Shown: positions 16,698 to 23,858 of the stretch, in pieces | Layout of the letters: each line of letters starts with the position of its first letter | How positions within the stretch are numbered: the first letter of the stretch is position 1 | Source of the DNA: an uncultured Mollicutes bacterium | GTDB lineage: Bacteria > Bacillota_I > Bacilli_A > Acholeplasmatales > Anaeroplasmataceae | Direction of reading: 5' to 3' | Length of the DNA stretch: 24,462 nt | Assembly (NCBI GenBank): GCA_937905855.1 | Contig: CALCWU010000090.1 | Coordinates: 1 to 24,462 of the forward strand | Notes under the pieces: model-generated | What the model was told of the DNA's origin: nothing | The model's input: the letters and a program-made list of their open reading frames with translations, nothing else | Database searches by the model: none | Position numbers and translations under genes: made by a program

Positions 16698-17744
16698 ATG
16701 AAAATGACTTTTAGATGGTATGGCTATGATGATAAAAATACCTTGGAATATATTAGACAAATTCCTGGTATGAGTGGTGTTGTTACTGCTCTTTATTCTG
16801 TACCTGTAGGTGAGGTTTGGCCTATTGAAGAGGTTAAAAAGCTAAAGGAATATATTAATAGCTATGGCCTTACAATGGAGGTTATAGAGTCTGTACCTGT
16901 AAGTGAGGATATTAAGCTAAGACGTGGTGATTATAAGCGCCATATTAATAACTTTAAGGAAAATATAAGAATTCTTGGTCAATGTGGTGTTAAATGTATT
17001 TGTTATAATTTTATGCCAGTTTTTGATTGGACGAGAAGTCAGCTTGATCATAAACTAGAGGATGGTAGTAAGGCTCTTGTTTATTATGAGGAGGATGTTA
17101 ATAAGCTAGATCCAACTAAGCTTAGCTTACCTGGCTGGGATTCTTCATATAAGCCAAGCGAGGTAGCTGAACTAATTAATGCTTATAAGGAATTAGGTGA
17201 AGAGGGTCTATGGAATAATCTAAAGCTTTTCTTAGAGGAAATAATACCTTGTGCTAGAGAAAATGATGTTTTAATGGCAATTCATCCTGATGATCCAGCT
17301 TGGCCAATTTTTGGTATTCCTAGAATTATAACCTGTGAAGAAAATATTGATAGATTTTTGTCTTTGGTTGATGATCATTATAATGGTTTAACATTATGTA
17401 GTGGTTCTTTAGGAACTAGAAGTGATAATGATATGGTTAAATTAATGAGAAAATATGCTCATATGGATCGTATTCATTTTGCTCATATTAGAAATATTAA
17501 GCTAGTTGGACCTCATTCATTTGAAGAATCTGCTCATTATGCAAAGAGTGGATCACTTGACATGGTAGGAATGCTTGAGGCACTTCATGATGAAGGCTTT
17601 GATAAATATATTCGCCCTGATCATGGTAGAATGATTTGGGATGAGGATGCTAAGCCTGGTTATGGTTTATATGATAGAGCCCTTGGTGCTATGTATATTA
17701 ATGGTATTTGGGATACTCTTGATAAATTGAAAGGAACAAAATAA
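16698..17744 (+). CDS. uxuA: Mannonate dehydratase
   Basis: Converts D-mannonate to 2-keto-3-deoxy-D-gluconate in glucuronate catabolism. The 348-residue TIM-barrel protein shows family motifs: MTFRWYGYDD at the N-terminus, VCNFMPVFDWTR-like CICYNFMPVFDWTR, the metal-site strand AIHPDDPAWPIFGIPRI, LCSGSLGTR, HFAHIRN and the C-terminal RPDHGR. The ATG at 16698 has AAAGGAGTGA upstream at the right distance; a TTG at 16692 lies too close to that site. It follows the reductase by 14 bp, and its stop overlaps the next start (TAATG). Length is within the short-form UxuA range. The intact motif set makes this one of the surest calls. Confidence 0.95.
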   Translation: MKMTFRWYGYDDKNTLEYIRQIPGMSGVVTALYSVPVGEVWPIEEVKKLKEYINSYGLTMEVIESVPVSEDIKLRRGDYKRHINNFKENIRILGQCGVKCICYNFMPVFDWTRSQLDHKLEDGSKALVYYEEDVNKLDPTKLSLPGWDSSYKPSEVAELINAYKELGEEGLWNNLKLFLEEIIPCARENDVLMAIHPDDPAWPIFGIPRIITCEENIDRFLSLVDDHYNGLTLCSGSLGTRSDNDMVKLMRKYAHMDRIHFAHIRNIKLVGPHSFEESAHYAKSGSLDMVGMLEALHDEGFDKYIRPDHGRMIWDEDAKPGYGLYDRALGAMYINGIWDTLDKLKGTK

Positions 17745-19321
17745 TGGACCTAAAAATTGAAAATTTAAAGCAAATTGCCTCTTTGGGTATCAAATGCCCA
17801 AAATATGATGTTTTAAAATGTCATGAAGAAACCCTTAATGAGCCAATTTGGCTTCATTTTGGTGCTGGTAATATTTTTAGAGGCTTTATTGCTAGATTGC
17901 AAAACGATTTATTAAATAATGGTTATGCTACTAAAGGAATAATTGCCTTAGAAACCTTTGATGAAGAAATAATTAGTGATATTTATGATAAATATGATAG
18001 CCTAACTCTTCTTGCTTCATTAAGTCCTGCTAGTACAGATTATAGTGTTATTGCTTCAATAGCTAAGGGAATGTATGTTGATTTAGCTAATACTAATACC
18101 TATGATAGCCTTAAGAACATTTTTAGTAAAGAATCATTACAAATGATATCTTTTACAATTACTGAAAAGGGGTATAATCTATATAAAATGGATGGAACAT
18201 TCTTAGATGCCGTAGAGGATGATTTTAAAAATGGGCCAAAAGCGCCTAAAAATACTATGGCTGTAGTAGCAAGCTTATTATGGCTAAGATTTAATAATGG
18301 TGCTTATCCATTAGCTGTTGTAAGTATGGATAATTGCTCTCAAAATGGTCAAAAGCTTCAAAATGCAATTTTAACTATTTGTAATAAATGGTATGAAAAT
18401 GGTTTTGTTAATAAAGAATTTATAGATTATCTAAATGATGAAACTAAAATTACCTTTCCATGGACAATGATTGATAAAATTACTCCTCGTCCAGCTTTAA
18501 GTATTAGTGATGATTTAGCTAAGCTAGGATTCACAAATATTGCCCCTATAACTACAGCTAAGCATACCTTTATAGCTCCATTTGTTAATGCAGAGGTCAG
18601 TGAATATCTTGTTATTGAGGATAAATTCCCTAATGGTAGACCAGCCTTAGAAAACGCTCATGTTTATTTTACAGATCGTAAAACTGTAAATATGGTAGAA
18701 ACAATGAAGGTTACAACCTGTCTAAACCCTTTGCATACCGCTCTTGCTGTATATGGCTGTATGCTTAATTATGAAACAATAGCAATGGAAATGACTAACA
18801 AAGGACTTTCAAATTTAGTTAAGGGCATTGCTAAAGAGGGGATGAAGGTAGTAGTTGATCCTAAAATTATTTCACCTGTAGACTTTGTAAATGATGTTAT
18901 AAATGTAAGACTTCCTAATAAGGCTATACCTGATACGCCTGCTCGTATTGCAACAGATACATCACTTAAGATTCCTGTTCGTTATGGCGAAACAATTAAA
19001 GCTATAGCTAAAAAGGGTGAGCTTGATACACTTGAATATATTCCAATTGCGATTGCTGGTTGGTGTAGATATCTTTTAGGTCTTGATGATGATTTAAAGC
19101 CATTTAATTGTAGCAGTGATCCAGAGCTTTTACATTTACAGGATATATTGAAAAACGTAAGAGAAACTCTAACCTATCATAATGAGCTTGATTTAATTTT
19201 AGGTAATGCGCAATTATTTGGCATTAGCTTAATAAATACACCACTATATTCTAAGATTGTTTCTCATTTTAAAGAAATGCTTAATAAAAATGGTGTTTCA
19301 AATCTAATAAATAAGCTTTAA
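17744..19321 (+). CDS. uxuB: Fructuronate reductase / mannitol dehydrogenase family oxidoreductase
   Basis: 525-residue NAD-dependent polyol dehydrogenase. The N-terminal Rossmann part has WLHFGAGNIFRGF (about 36-48). It also has SMDNCSQNG (194-202), a substrate-lobe stretch APFVNAEVSEYLVIEDKFPNGRP (278-300), and a Lys322/Asn328/His331 cluster resembling the catalytic Lys-Asn-His of mannitol dehydrogenases. Adjacency to uxuA with a one-base TAATG overlap argues for D-mannonate:NAD oxidoreductase (fructuronate to mannonate) over mannitol or tagaturonate use, but sequence alone does not separate these. It is the last gene of the operon; its stop codon touches the promoter block of small-RNA copy 2, whose terminator would end the operon transcript. 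Confidence 0.87.
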   Translation: MDLKIENLKQIASLGIKCPKYDVLKCHEETLNEPIWLHFGAGNIFRGFIARLQNDLLNNGYATKGIIALETFDEEIISDIYDKYDSLTLLASLSPASTDYSVIASIAKGMYVDLANTNTYDSLKNIFSKESLQMISFTITEKGYNLYKMDGTFLDAVEDDFKNGPKAPKNTMAVVASLLWLRFNNGAYPLAVVSMDNCSQNGQKLQNAILTICNKWYENGFVNKEFIDYLNDETKITFPWTMIDKITPRPALSISDDLAKLGFTNIAPITTAKHTFIAPFVNAEVSEYLVIEDKFPNGRPALENAHVYFTDRKTVNMVETMKVTTCLNPLHTALAVYGCMLNYETIAMEMTNKGLSNLVKGIAKEGMKVVVDPKIISPVDFVNDVINVRLPNKAIPDTPARIATDTSLKIPVRYGETIKAIAKKGELDTLEYIPIAIAGWCRYLLGLDDDLKPFNCSSDPELLHLQDILKNVRETLTYHNELDLILGNAQLFGISLINTPLYSKIVSHFKEMLNKNGVSNLINKL

Positions 19322-19378
19322 CATAATTTCACATAATTTTGTGATAATTTGTAGATATTTTATTTATATAATTATGTT
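19321..19378 (+). promoter_or_regulatory. Promoter region of small RNA copy 2 (conserved 58-bp block)
   Basis: Starts in the uxuB stop codon with ACATAATTTCACATAAT. GTGATA is at 19341 and TATAAT at 19367-19372, 6 nt before GTC. Gapless alignment to copies 1 and 3. Confidence 0.6.
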
Positions 19379-19494
19379 GTCTTAAAAAGACGGTAATTGT
19401 CACATAAAAATGATAAATTACTTTTTCATAAGAAAACTAACTCTCCCAATTTAAGCAAAGAACAACCCTATAAAGGTTGTTCTTTGTTTTTTTT
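19379..19494 (+). ncRNA. Putative small RNA, three-copy family, copy 2
   Basis: About 116 nt. The 5' hairpin GTCTT-AAA-AAGAC is followed by a stem GGTAATT with AATTACT (one G-U pair where copy 1 has A-U), a hairpin TTTTC-ATAA-GAAAA, unpaired CTCTCCC (19441-19447), and a terminator AAAGAACAACC (19457-19467) with GGTTGTTCTTT (19475-19485) and eight T. The terminator differs from copy 1 at several paired positions, all compensated. It may also be produced by processing of the uxu operon's 3' end, since no other terminator lies between uxuB and it. Confidence 0.7.
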
Positions 19495-19625
19495 ATGCTT
19501 TTTTGGTAAGTAAACCAATGACGATTTTAGTTTATCACATATTTGATGGAATTGTAAATATCCTTTATTTCAAATATATAATTTTTGTTATGTGCAATGA
19601 TTATATTAAATTAACAGTTAAAATG

Positions 19626-19657
19626 ATTTATTGTGCAAAAAAAGTTGCACAATAAAT
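19626..19657. repeat. Perfect 13-bp inverted repeat (TTGTGCAA core)
   Basis: ATTTATTGTGCAA (19626-19638), 6 bp, TTGCACAATAAAT (19645-19657). No T-run follows in either direction, so a binding site or cruciform is more likely than a terminator. Confidence 0.6.
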
Positions 19658-19677
19658 TTAAACATTTATTACGCAAA

Positions 19678-19701
19678 TTTATTGCACTATTGTGCAATAA
19701 A
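19678..19701. repeat. Second TTGTGCAA-type inverted repeat
   Basis: TTTATTGCAC (19678-19687), 4 bp, GTGCAATAAA (19692-19701). Shares the GTGCAATAAA half-site with the preceding repeat. Related single half-sites occur at about 19588 (TTATGTGCAAT) and 19667 (TTATTACGCAA). Confidence 0.55.
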
Positions 19702-19883
19702 AATCATTATCTATATAAGATGAAATATTTTGTAGTTCAGTTATAGTTTAATAATGTTATTGATATTCTTTATAACTATGATTATTTTATTATTGAAATC
19801 ACTTATATGAAAGCTTATGCATAACTTGTGATTTGCTTTTATTAATAGTTATAATCACGTTATTTTGGTCGAAAGTGTGTAAA

Positions 19884-19915
19884 AAATCACAAAACATCCA
19901 AAAAAAGTGTGATTT
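19884..19915. promoter_or_regulatory. AAATCACA/TGTGATTT inverted repeat upstream of the ATPase promoter
   Basis: AAATCACA (19884-19891), 16 bp, TGTGATTT (19908-19915). It ends four bases before the -35 box of the ATPase gene, a suitable place for an operator or activator site. Confidence 0.4.
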
Positions 19916-19918
19916 GAC

Positions 19919-19947
19919 TTGATTTAACACTATTTAATAAGTATAAT
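19919..19947 (+). promoter_or_regulatory. Promoter of the AAA/DUF4143 gene
   Basis: TTGATT (19919-19924), a 17-bp spacer, TATAAT (19942-19947). The likely TTG start codon is about 33 bp downstream. Confidence 0.55.
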
Positions 19948-19979
19948 TAAATTAATTGATATAAGGGATGTGTAGAATA

Positions 19980-21320
19980 TTGAAACGATTTATTTTAGAT
20001 GAATTAAATAAATGGAAAGAATCAAAATATAGAAAGCCGTTAATTCTTCGTGGTGCAAGGCAGGTTGGTAAAACTTGGGCAATGAAGGAGTTTGGTAAAT
20101 GTTTTGATTTTGTTGCATATTTCAACTTTGATGAAAATGAGGAATATAAACAATTTTTTAAAACTACTAAAGATGTTTTTCGTATTATGCAAAATTTATC
20201 TCTTGCAAGTGGTCAAAAGATAAATAAAGGAACATTAATTATTTTTGATGAAATTCAAGAATGTAATGATGCCTTAAATTCATTAAAATATTTTTGTGAG
20301 AACGCAAGAGATTATTATGTTATATGTGCGGGTTCATTGCTTGGTTTAACGTTATCTAAGGGGTTTCCAGTTGGTAAGGTTGATTTTATAGATATGGGAC
20401 CAATGACTTTTTCGGAATTTTTGATTGCTAATGGAGATGAAAATTTATATGATTATATTCATTCAATCAATAATATAGAAAATATTCCTGATGCATTTTA
20501 TAATCCTCTTTGTGAAAAATTGAAGATGTATTTTATTACAGGAGGTATGCCTGAGCCCGTATATTTATGGACACAAGAAAGAGATATAGAACTGGTTGAT
20601 AAAGCTCTTAATGGTATTATAGGTTCATACGAAAAAGACTTTGGTAAACATCATAATGATTATAGTGATGATGAAAAAAAATATGATGTAGGGAAGATAA
20701 TTAGTATTTGGAATTCACTACCTGCTCAGCTTTCAAAAGAAAAAAAGAAGTTTACCTATTCAAATGTAAAACAAGGTGCTAGAGCAAGAGAATATGAAAA
20801 TAATCTACAATGGTTAATAAATGCTGATCTTGTTAAAAGAATATTTAGAGTATCGAAGCCAGCTTTACCTCTTTCTGCTTATGAAGAGGAGTCGTTTTTT
20901 AAGGTTTATCATATAGATGTAGGATTATTGCGCAGTCAATCAAAGTTAAGCTATAGAGCTTTTACAGAAGGAGATAGGCTTTTTAAGGAATTTAAAGGTG
21001 CCTTAAGTGAAAATTTTGTGGTACAAAGCTTAGTTCGTATTTTTGCAATAAATCCTCATTATTGGGCAAATGAAAAATATGAGGTTGATTTTTTAGTACA
21101 ATTAGATAATGATATTATACCAATTGAGGTTAAATCTGGTAAAAGTGTATCATCACCAAGTATAATTGAATATAAGAAAATGTATGGTGGTGAAACGCCA
21201 CTTATTATAAGATATTCGTTAAAAAATCTTGTTCTTGATGGCAATGTATTAAATATTCCTCTATTTATGATTGATGAAACGAAGAAATTAATTGCTTTAG
21301 CTAAGCAGCACTTAGAGTAA
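19980..21320 (+). CDS. AAA family ATPase with DUF4143 domain
   Basis: About 446 residues. The N-terminal AAA_14-type ATPase has Walker A GARQVGKT (residues 25-32), Walker B TLIIFDEIQ and sensor-like VICAGSLLG. It is followed by GGMPEPVYLW and a C-terminal DUF4143 region ending EVDFLVQ...IPIEVKSG, which looks like a PD-(D/E)xK-fold core. Such ATPases are common in gut Bacillota and Bacteroidota, have no settled function, and are often acquired. The TTG at 19980 is preferred because AAGGGATG (19963-19970) is properly spaced for it; an ATG at 19968 would lie inside that site. It stands alone, bounded on each side by a copy of the small RNA, and its upstream region looks unlike the rest of the window. 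Confidence 0.85.
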   Translation: MKRFILDELNKWKESKYRKPLILRGARQVGKTWAMKEFGKCFDFVAYFNFDENEEYKQFFKTTKDVFRIMQNLSLASGQKINKGTLIIFDEIQECNDALNSLKYFCENARDYYVICAGSLLGLTLSKGFPVGKVDFIDMGPMTFSEFLIANGDENLYDYIHSINNIENIPDAFYNPLCEKLKMYFITGGMPEPVYLWTQERDIELVDKALNGIIGSYEKDFGKHHNDYSDDEKKYDVGKIISIWNSLPAQLSKEKKKFTYSNVKQGARAREYENNLQWLINADLVKRIFRVSKPALPLSAYEEESFFKVYHIDVGLLRSQSKLSYRAFTEGDRLFKEFKGALSENFVVQSLVRIFAINPHYWANEKYEVDFLVQLDNDIIPIEVKSGKSVSSPSIIEYKKMYGGETPLIIRYSLKNLVLDGNVLNIPLFMIDETKKLIALAKQHLE

Positions 21321-21330
21321 TAATTGCAAT

Positions 21331-21388
21331 ACATATTTTCACATAATATTATGATATTTTATAGATATTTTTATCATATAATTTAGTT
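21331..21388 (+). promoter_or_regulatory. Promoter region of small RNA copy 3 (conserved 58-bp block)
   Basis: Starts ACATATTTTCACATAAT ten bases after the ATPase stop. ATGATA is at 21351 and TATAAT at 21377-21382, 6 nt before GTC. Aligns without gaps to copies 1 and 2. Confidence 0.6.
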
Positions 21389-21503
21389 GTCTTAAAAAGA
21401 CGGTAATTGTCACATAAGATGATAGATTACTTTTTTCATAAGAAAAACTAACTCTCCCAATTTAGGCAAGGAACAACCGTCAAAGGTTGTTCTTTGTTTT
21501 TTT
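21389..21503 (+). ncRNA. Putative small RNA, three-copy family, copy 3
   Basis: About 115 nt, with the same elements as copy 2. The hairpin TTTTTC-ATAA-GAAAAA has gained an extra A that lengthens the pairing, and the second stem is GGTAATT with GATTACT, held by G-U pairs. CTCTCCC (21452-21458) is unchanged. The terminator is AAGGAACAACC (21468-21478) with GGTTGTTCTTT (21485-21495) and seven T. Closest to copy 2. The T-run overlaps the -35 region of the downstream two-component operon. Confidence 0.7.
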
Positions 21504-21521
21504 ATTAAAAAATGATATAAT
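21494..21521 (+). promoter_or_regulatory. Promoter of the two-component operon
   Basis: TTGTTT (21494-21499), a 16-bp spacer, TATAAT (21516-21521) preceded by TGA, making a TGN-TATAAT extended -10. Confidence 0.5.
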
Positions 21522-21542
21522 AAACTAAAGGATGTGATTTAA

Positions 21543-22208
21543 ATGATAAAAATTGCAGTAGTAGAGGATGAGGTAGATTTAGCTACCTTAGTATGTAAGT
21601 ATTTAAAAACAAATGGTTATGAACCAACACTATTTAAAAATGGCGAGGATGCCCTAAAGCATATTGAAGATGATTTTAAATTATGGATTTTAGATATAAT
21701 GTTACCTGGTGGTACAAGTGGCTATGATCTTATTAAAGCAATTCATCGTCATTATCCTAAAATGCCTGTAATATTTACTTCAGCTCGTGATCAGGATATT
21801 GATAAAATTATGGGATTAGAGCTTGGTGGGGATGATTACCTTGCTAAACCATATTCTATAAGAGAATTAATGCTTCGTGTTAAGAACCTTTTAGCAAGAA
21901 GCTATAATACTCTATCTGATGAAGGTGCTCCTGTTAATTACAATGGCTACTTGACCGATATTGATAAGAGAATTGTAATGCAAAATGATGAAATTTTAAG
22001 CTTAACCTCAAAGGAATATGATTTATTAGTATTTCTTTTAGAAAATAGAGGTAAAGCTTTTAGTCGCGAACAAATATTATATCATGTTTGGGGCGATGAA
22101 TATTATGGCTCTGATCGAGTTGTTGATGACCTATTAAGAAGACTTCGCCAAAAGCTTCCTAATTTAAATGTTGAAACAATTTATGGCTATGGTTATAGAT
22201 TGAAATGA
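21543..22208 (+). CDS. OmpR/PhoB-family response regulator
   Basis: 221-residue DNA-binding response regulator. The receiver domain has the acidic pair Glu8-Asp9, phospho-acceptor Asp51 (LWILDIMLPGG), the Thr/Ser switch in IFTSARD and the conserved Lys in YLAKPYS. The C-terminal winged helix has LTSKEYDLLVFLLENRGKAFSREQIL and the final RRLRQKL...IYGYGYRLK. AAAGGATGTGAT precedes the ATG. It ends in TGA overlapping the kinase start (ATGA), so the two are translationally coupled. The regulated genes and signal are not evident; the locus sits between small-RNA copy 3 and a metal-resistance cassette with its own promoter. Confidence 0.94.
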   Translation: MIKIAVVEDEVDLATLVCKYLKTNGYEPTLFKNGEDALKHIEDDFKLWILDIMLPGGTSGYDLIKAIHRHYPKMPVIFTSARDQDIDKIMGLELGGDDYLAKPYSIRELMLRVKNLLARSYNTLSDEGAPVNYNGYLTDIDKRIVMQNDEILSLTSKEYDLLVFLLENRGKAFSREQILYHVWGDEYYGSDRVVDDLLRRLRQKLPNLNVETIYGYGYRLK

Positions 22209-23539
22209 AAAAGCTAAAGCTAACTCAGCAAATTATATTATTGATTACCTCAATTCTATTATTATGTGGTTGTTTATTTACAATATTGGTAATAATTCAA
22301 TCAAAACAATTTGCTACAACAGAAATGTATTCAAGACTCGAATCAATTTTAACATTAACTCCTGATGATAATGATTTTTTAACATATTCCTCTAACATTA
22401 AGCCTTGTATGATTGATGGTAAGATTATATGTGAGGATGGCAATTTTTATGTTTCTGAATATAAAATAAAACCAATTAATCAAGAATATTTAGCTGATAA
22501 TGATTGTGAAAGAATATGTAAGCTTATGAGTAATGAATATGCCAAGATAAAAGGAACATCCTATGATCGACCTATGAATGTTGTTGAAAAAGGCCAATTA
22601 GATGGAAGCAAGGGCTTATTATTTTATGCTTATGAAATTCATAAGGATGGTATGTTTAGAATGATTCTAACAGATCAATCCTTTATTATATCAATGCTTA
22701 AAAATATGACCTATAAGATATTCGGCGTTTTCCTTCTTATTATGCTAGTTGCAAGCCTTGTTATTTGCTTATGGAGTAATGGTGTTGTTAAAAGAATTAA
22801 GAAAATTCAAACTCACATTGATAATCTTCCTAATGAAAATTATGAAATTAAATATGATGATGGTGGAGAAGATGAAATATCTGATTTAGGTCATTCTGTT
22901 ATGGATATGCGTCATCAAATTTTGGATAATGATAAAATTAAAAGAGAAATGCTCCAAAATATTTCTCATGATCTAAAGACCCCAATTGCAGTTATTAAAT
23001 CTTATGCTGAGTCAATAATTGATGGAGTTTCTGAACCAATGGATGCTCAAATAATTTTAAATCAGGCTGATATATTAAGAAACAAGGTTAATAAGCTTTT
23101 GCAATATAATAGATTAGAATATTTGTCTAAGGATAAAGATTTTGATGATGTTAATATGAAGAATGTTATTAATGAGGTTGTTGAAACCTATAAGCATCAA
23201 AGTCCTTTAAAATTTGATTTAGATTTAGAAGATGTTATTTTTAAAGGATATAGAGAAAACTATTATACTGTTGTTGATAATATTGTTGATAATGCTAAGC
23301 GTTACGCTAAAACTACTATCAAAATAATTTTAAAGAATAATGAATTAGTTATTTATAATGATGGTGATCATATTGATGAGCAATTTTTAAATGCTGAATT
23401 TAAACCCTACGAAAAGGGAAGTAAGGGCCAATTTGGTCTTGGTATGAGCATTGTTGTTAAAACATTAGATTTCTTCAATATGAAATTAAGAGTTAAAAAT
23501 GAAAATGTTGGTGTTTCATTTATAATTACAAAAAAATAA
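22205..23539 (+). CDS. Membrane sensor histidine kinase
   Basis: 444 residues. Membrane segment 1 (about 9-32) is followed by an extracytoplasmic sensor region of about 135 residues with no recognised fold, then membrane segment 2 (about 172-191), a HAMP-like linker, and HisKA with phospho-acceptor His255 (NISHDLKTPIAVIKSYAES). The catalytic domain has an N-box (DNIVDNAKRYAK) and a short G-box (FGLGMSIV). The sensor region contains four cysteines, unusual for an exported segment (residues 68, 76, 101 and 105), which might bind metal or form disulfides. It is the partner of the overlapping OmpR-type regulator. A terminator follows 58 bp after the stop. Confidence 0.93.
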   Translation: MKKLKLTQQIILLITSILLLCGCLFTILVIIQSKQFATTEMYSRLESILTLTPDDNDFLTYSSNIKPCMIDGKIICEDGNFYVSEYKIKPINQEYLADNDCERICKLMSNEYAKIKGTSYDRPMNVVEKGQLDGSKGLLFYAYEIHKDGMFRMILTDQSFIISMLKNMTYKIFGVFLLIMLVASLVICLWSNGVVKRIKKIQTHIDNLPNENYEIKYDDGGEDEISDLGHSVMDMRHQILDNDKIKREMLQNISHDLKTPIAVIKSYAESIIDGVSEPMDAQIILNQADILRNKVNKLLQYNRLEYLSKDKDFDDVNMKNVINEVVETYKHQSPLKFDLDLEDVIFKGYRENYYTVVDNIVDNAKRYAKTTIKIILKNNELVIYNDGDHIDEQFLNAEFKPYEKGSKGQFGLGMSIVVKTLDFFNMKLRVKNENVGVSFIITKK

Positions 23540-23597
23540 TGATAGTGAAATTAGTTTCTGCTTTTGTTGCAAGCTAAAAAATTGATTAATAATAATT

Positions 23598-23634
23598 ATG
23601 GCCATTAGATTTAAATATCTAATGGTCATTTTTT
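23598..23634. terminator. Terminator after the two-component operon (bidirectional)
   Basis: ATGGCCATTAGAT (23598-23610) pairs with ATCTAATGGTCAT (23617-23629) over 13 bp with one G-U, followed by a T-run. Read on the other strand it follows a possible 16-residue ORF. Confidence 0.85.
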
Positions 23635-23644
23635 ATAAAAATAT

Positions 23645-23695
23645 TTAGTATTGTATTTCATCAATAAAAAGATAAAAATCTCTTTTTATTTTCAT
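23645..23695 (-). CDS. Possible 16-residue micro-ORF or ATPase-gene remnant
   Basis: Short minus-strand frame encoding MKIKRDFYLFIDEIQY and a TAA, with a good AAAAGGAG (23713-23706) ten bases before the ATG and the hairpin at 23598-23629 behind it. The KRDFYLFIDEIQ stretch looks like the Walker B segment of AAA_14/DUF4143 ATPases, so it may be the scar of a lost ATPase gene rather than a real small protein. The evidence is only positional and from a dozen residues. Confidence 0.25.
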   Translation of the reverse strand: MKIKRDFYLFIDEIQY

Positions 23696-23795
23696 ATAAA
23701 TCATGCTCCTTTTACACATAAATTTTATCAAAAAGTGCATAAAAAGGCGATTTGATTTATAATAAGTGTGATTTTTTGCATATTTATTAAAAATG

Positions 23796-23836
23796 TTAGT
23801 TGAATAGTTGACAAATTGTTCAACTAATGATATTAT
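23796..23836 (+). promoter_or_regulatory. Promoter and operator of the ArsR/HMA operon
   Basis: TTGACA (23808-23813), 17 bp, TATTAT (23831-23836). The -35 lies inside GTTGACAAATTGTTCAAC (23807-23824), a TTGA/TCAA palindrome of the SmtB/CzrA operator type. A wider perfect repeat, TTAGTTGAA (23796-23804) with TTCAACTAA (23819-23827), overlaps it. Repressor binding would block the -35, so autoregulation relieved by metal is expected. Confidence 0.75.
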
Positions 23837-23858
23837 ATAGTTACAAAGGATGATGATC

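Larger units (their letters stand above)
19495..19967. other. Long AT-rich intergenic region with inverted-repeat clusters
   Basis: No credible coding region in about 470 bp. It holds two TTTATTGTGCAA-type inverted repeats (19626-19657, 19678-19701), an AAATCACA/TGTGATTT inverted repeat (19884-19915) with a further TGTGATTT at 19827-19834, and the promoter of the AAA/DUF4143 gene. These read as regulatory sites; nothing else is evident. Confidence 0.6.
23540..23858. other. Intergenic region between kinase and metal-sensor gene
   Basis: About 320 bp without a convincing full-size gene. Contents in order: the bidirectional terminator (23598-23634), the tiny minus-strand frame (23645-23695), AT-rich sequence with a GTGTGATTTTTT stretch near 23767 resembling the TGTGATTT boxes upstream of the AAA/DUF4143 gene, and the ArsR promoter/operator (23796-23836). 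Confidence 0.6.

Noticed and set aside
5121..21503. The three repeats as an insertion sequence, MITE or CRISPR
   Set aside because: No transposase, terminal inverted repeats, target duplications or regular spacing; changes preserve RNA pairing and the promoter-to-start distance, which fits RNA genes.
22205..22208. TGA possibly read as Trp (Mollicutes code 4)
   Set aside because: TGA ends the response regulator exactly at the family's normal C-terminus and overlaps the kinase ATG; tryptophans are TGG throughout.
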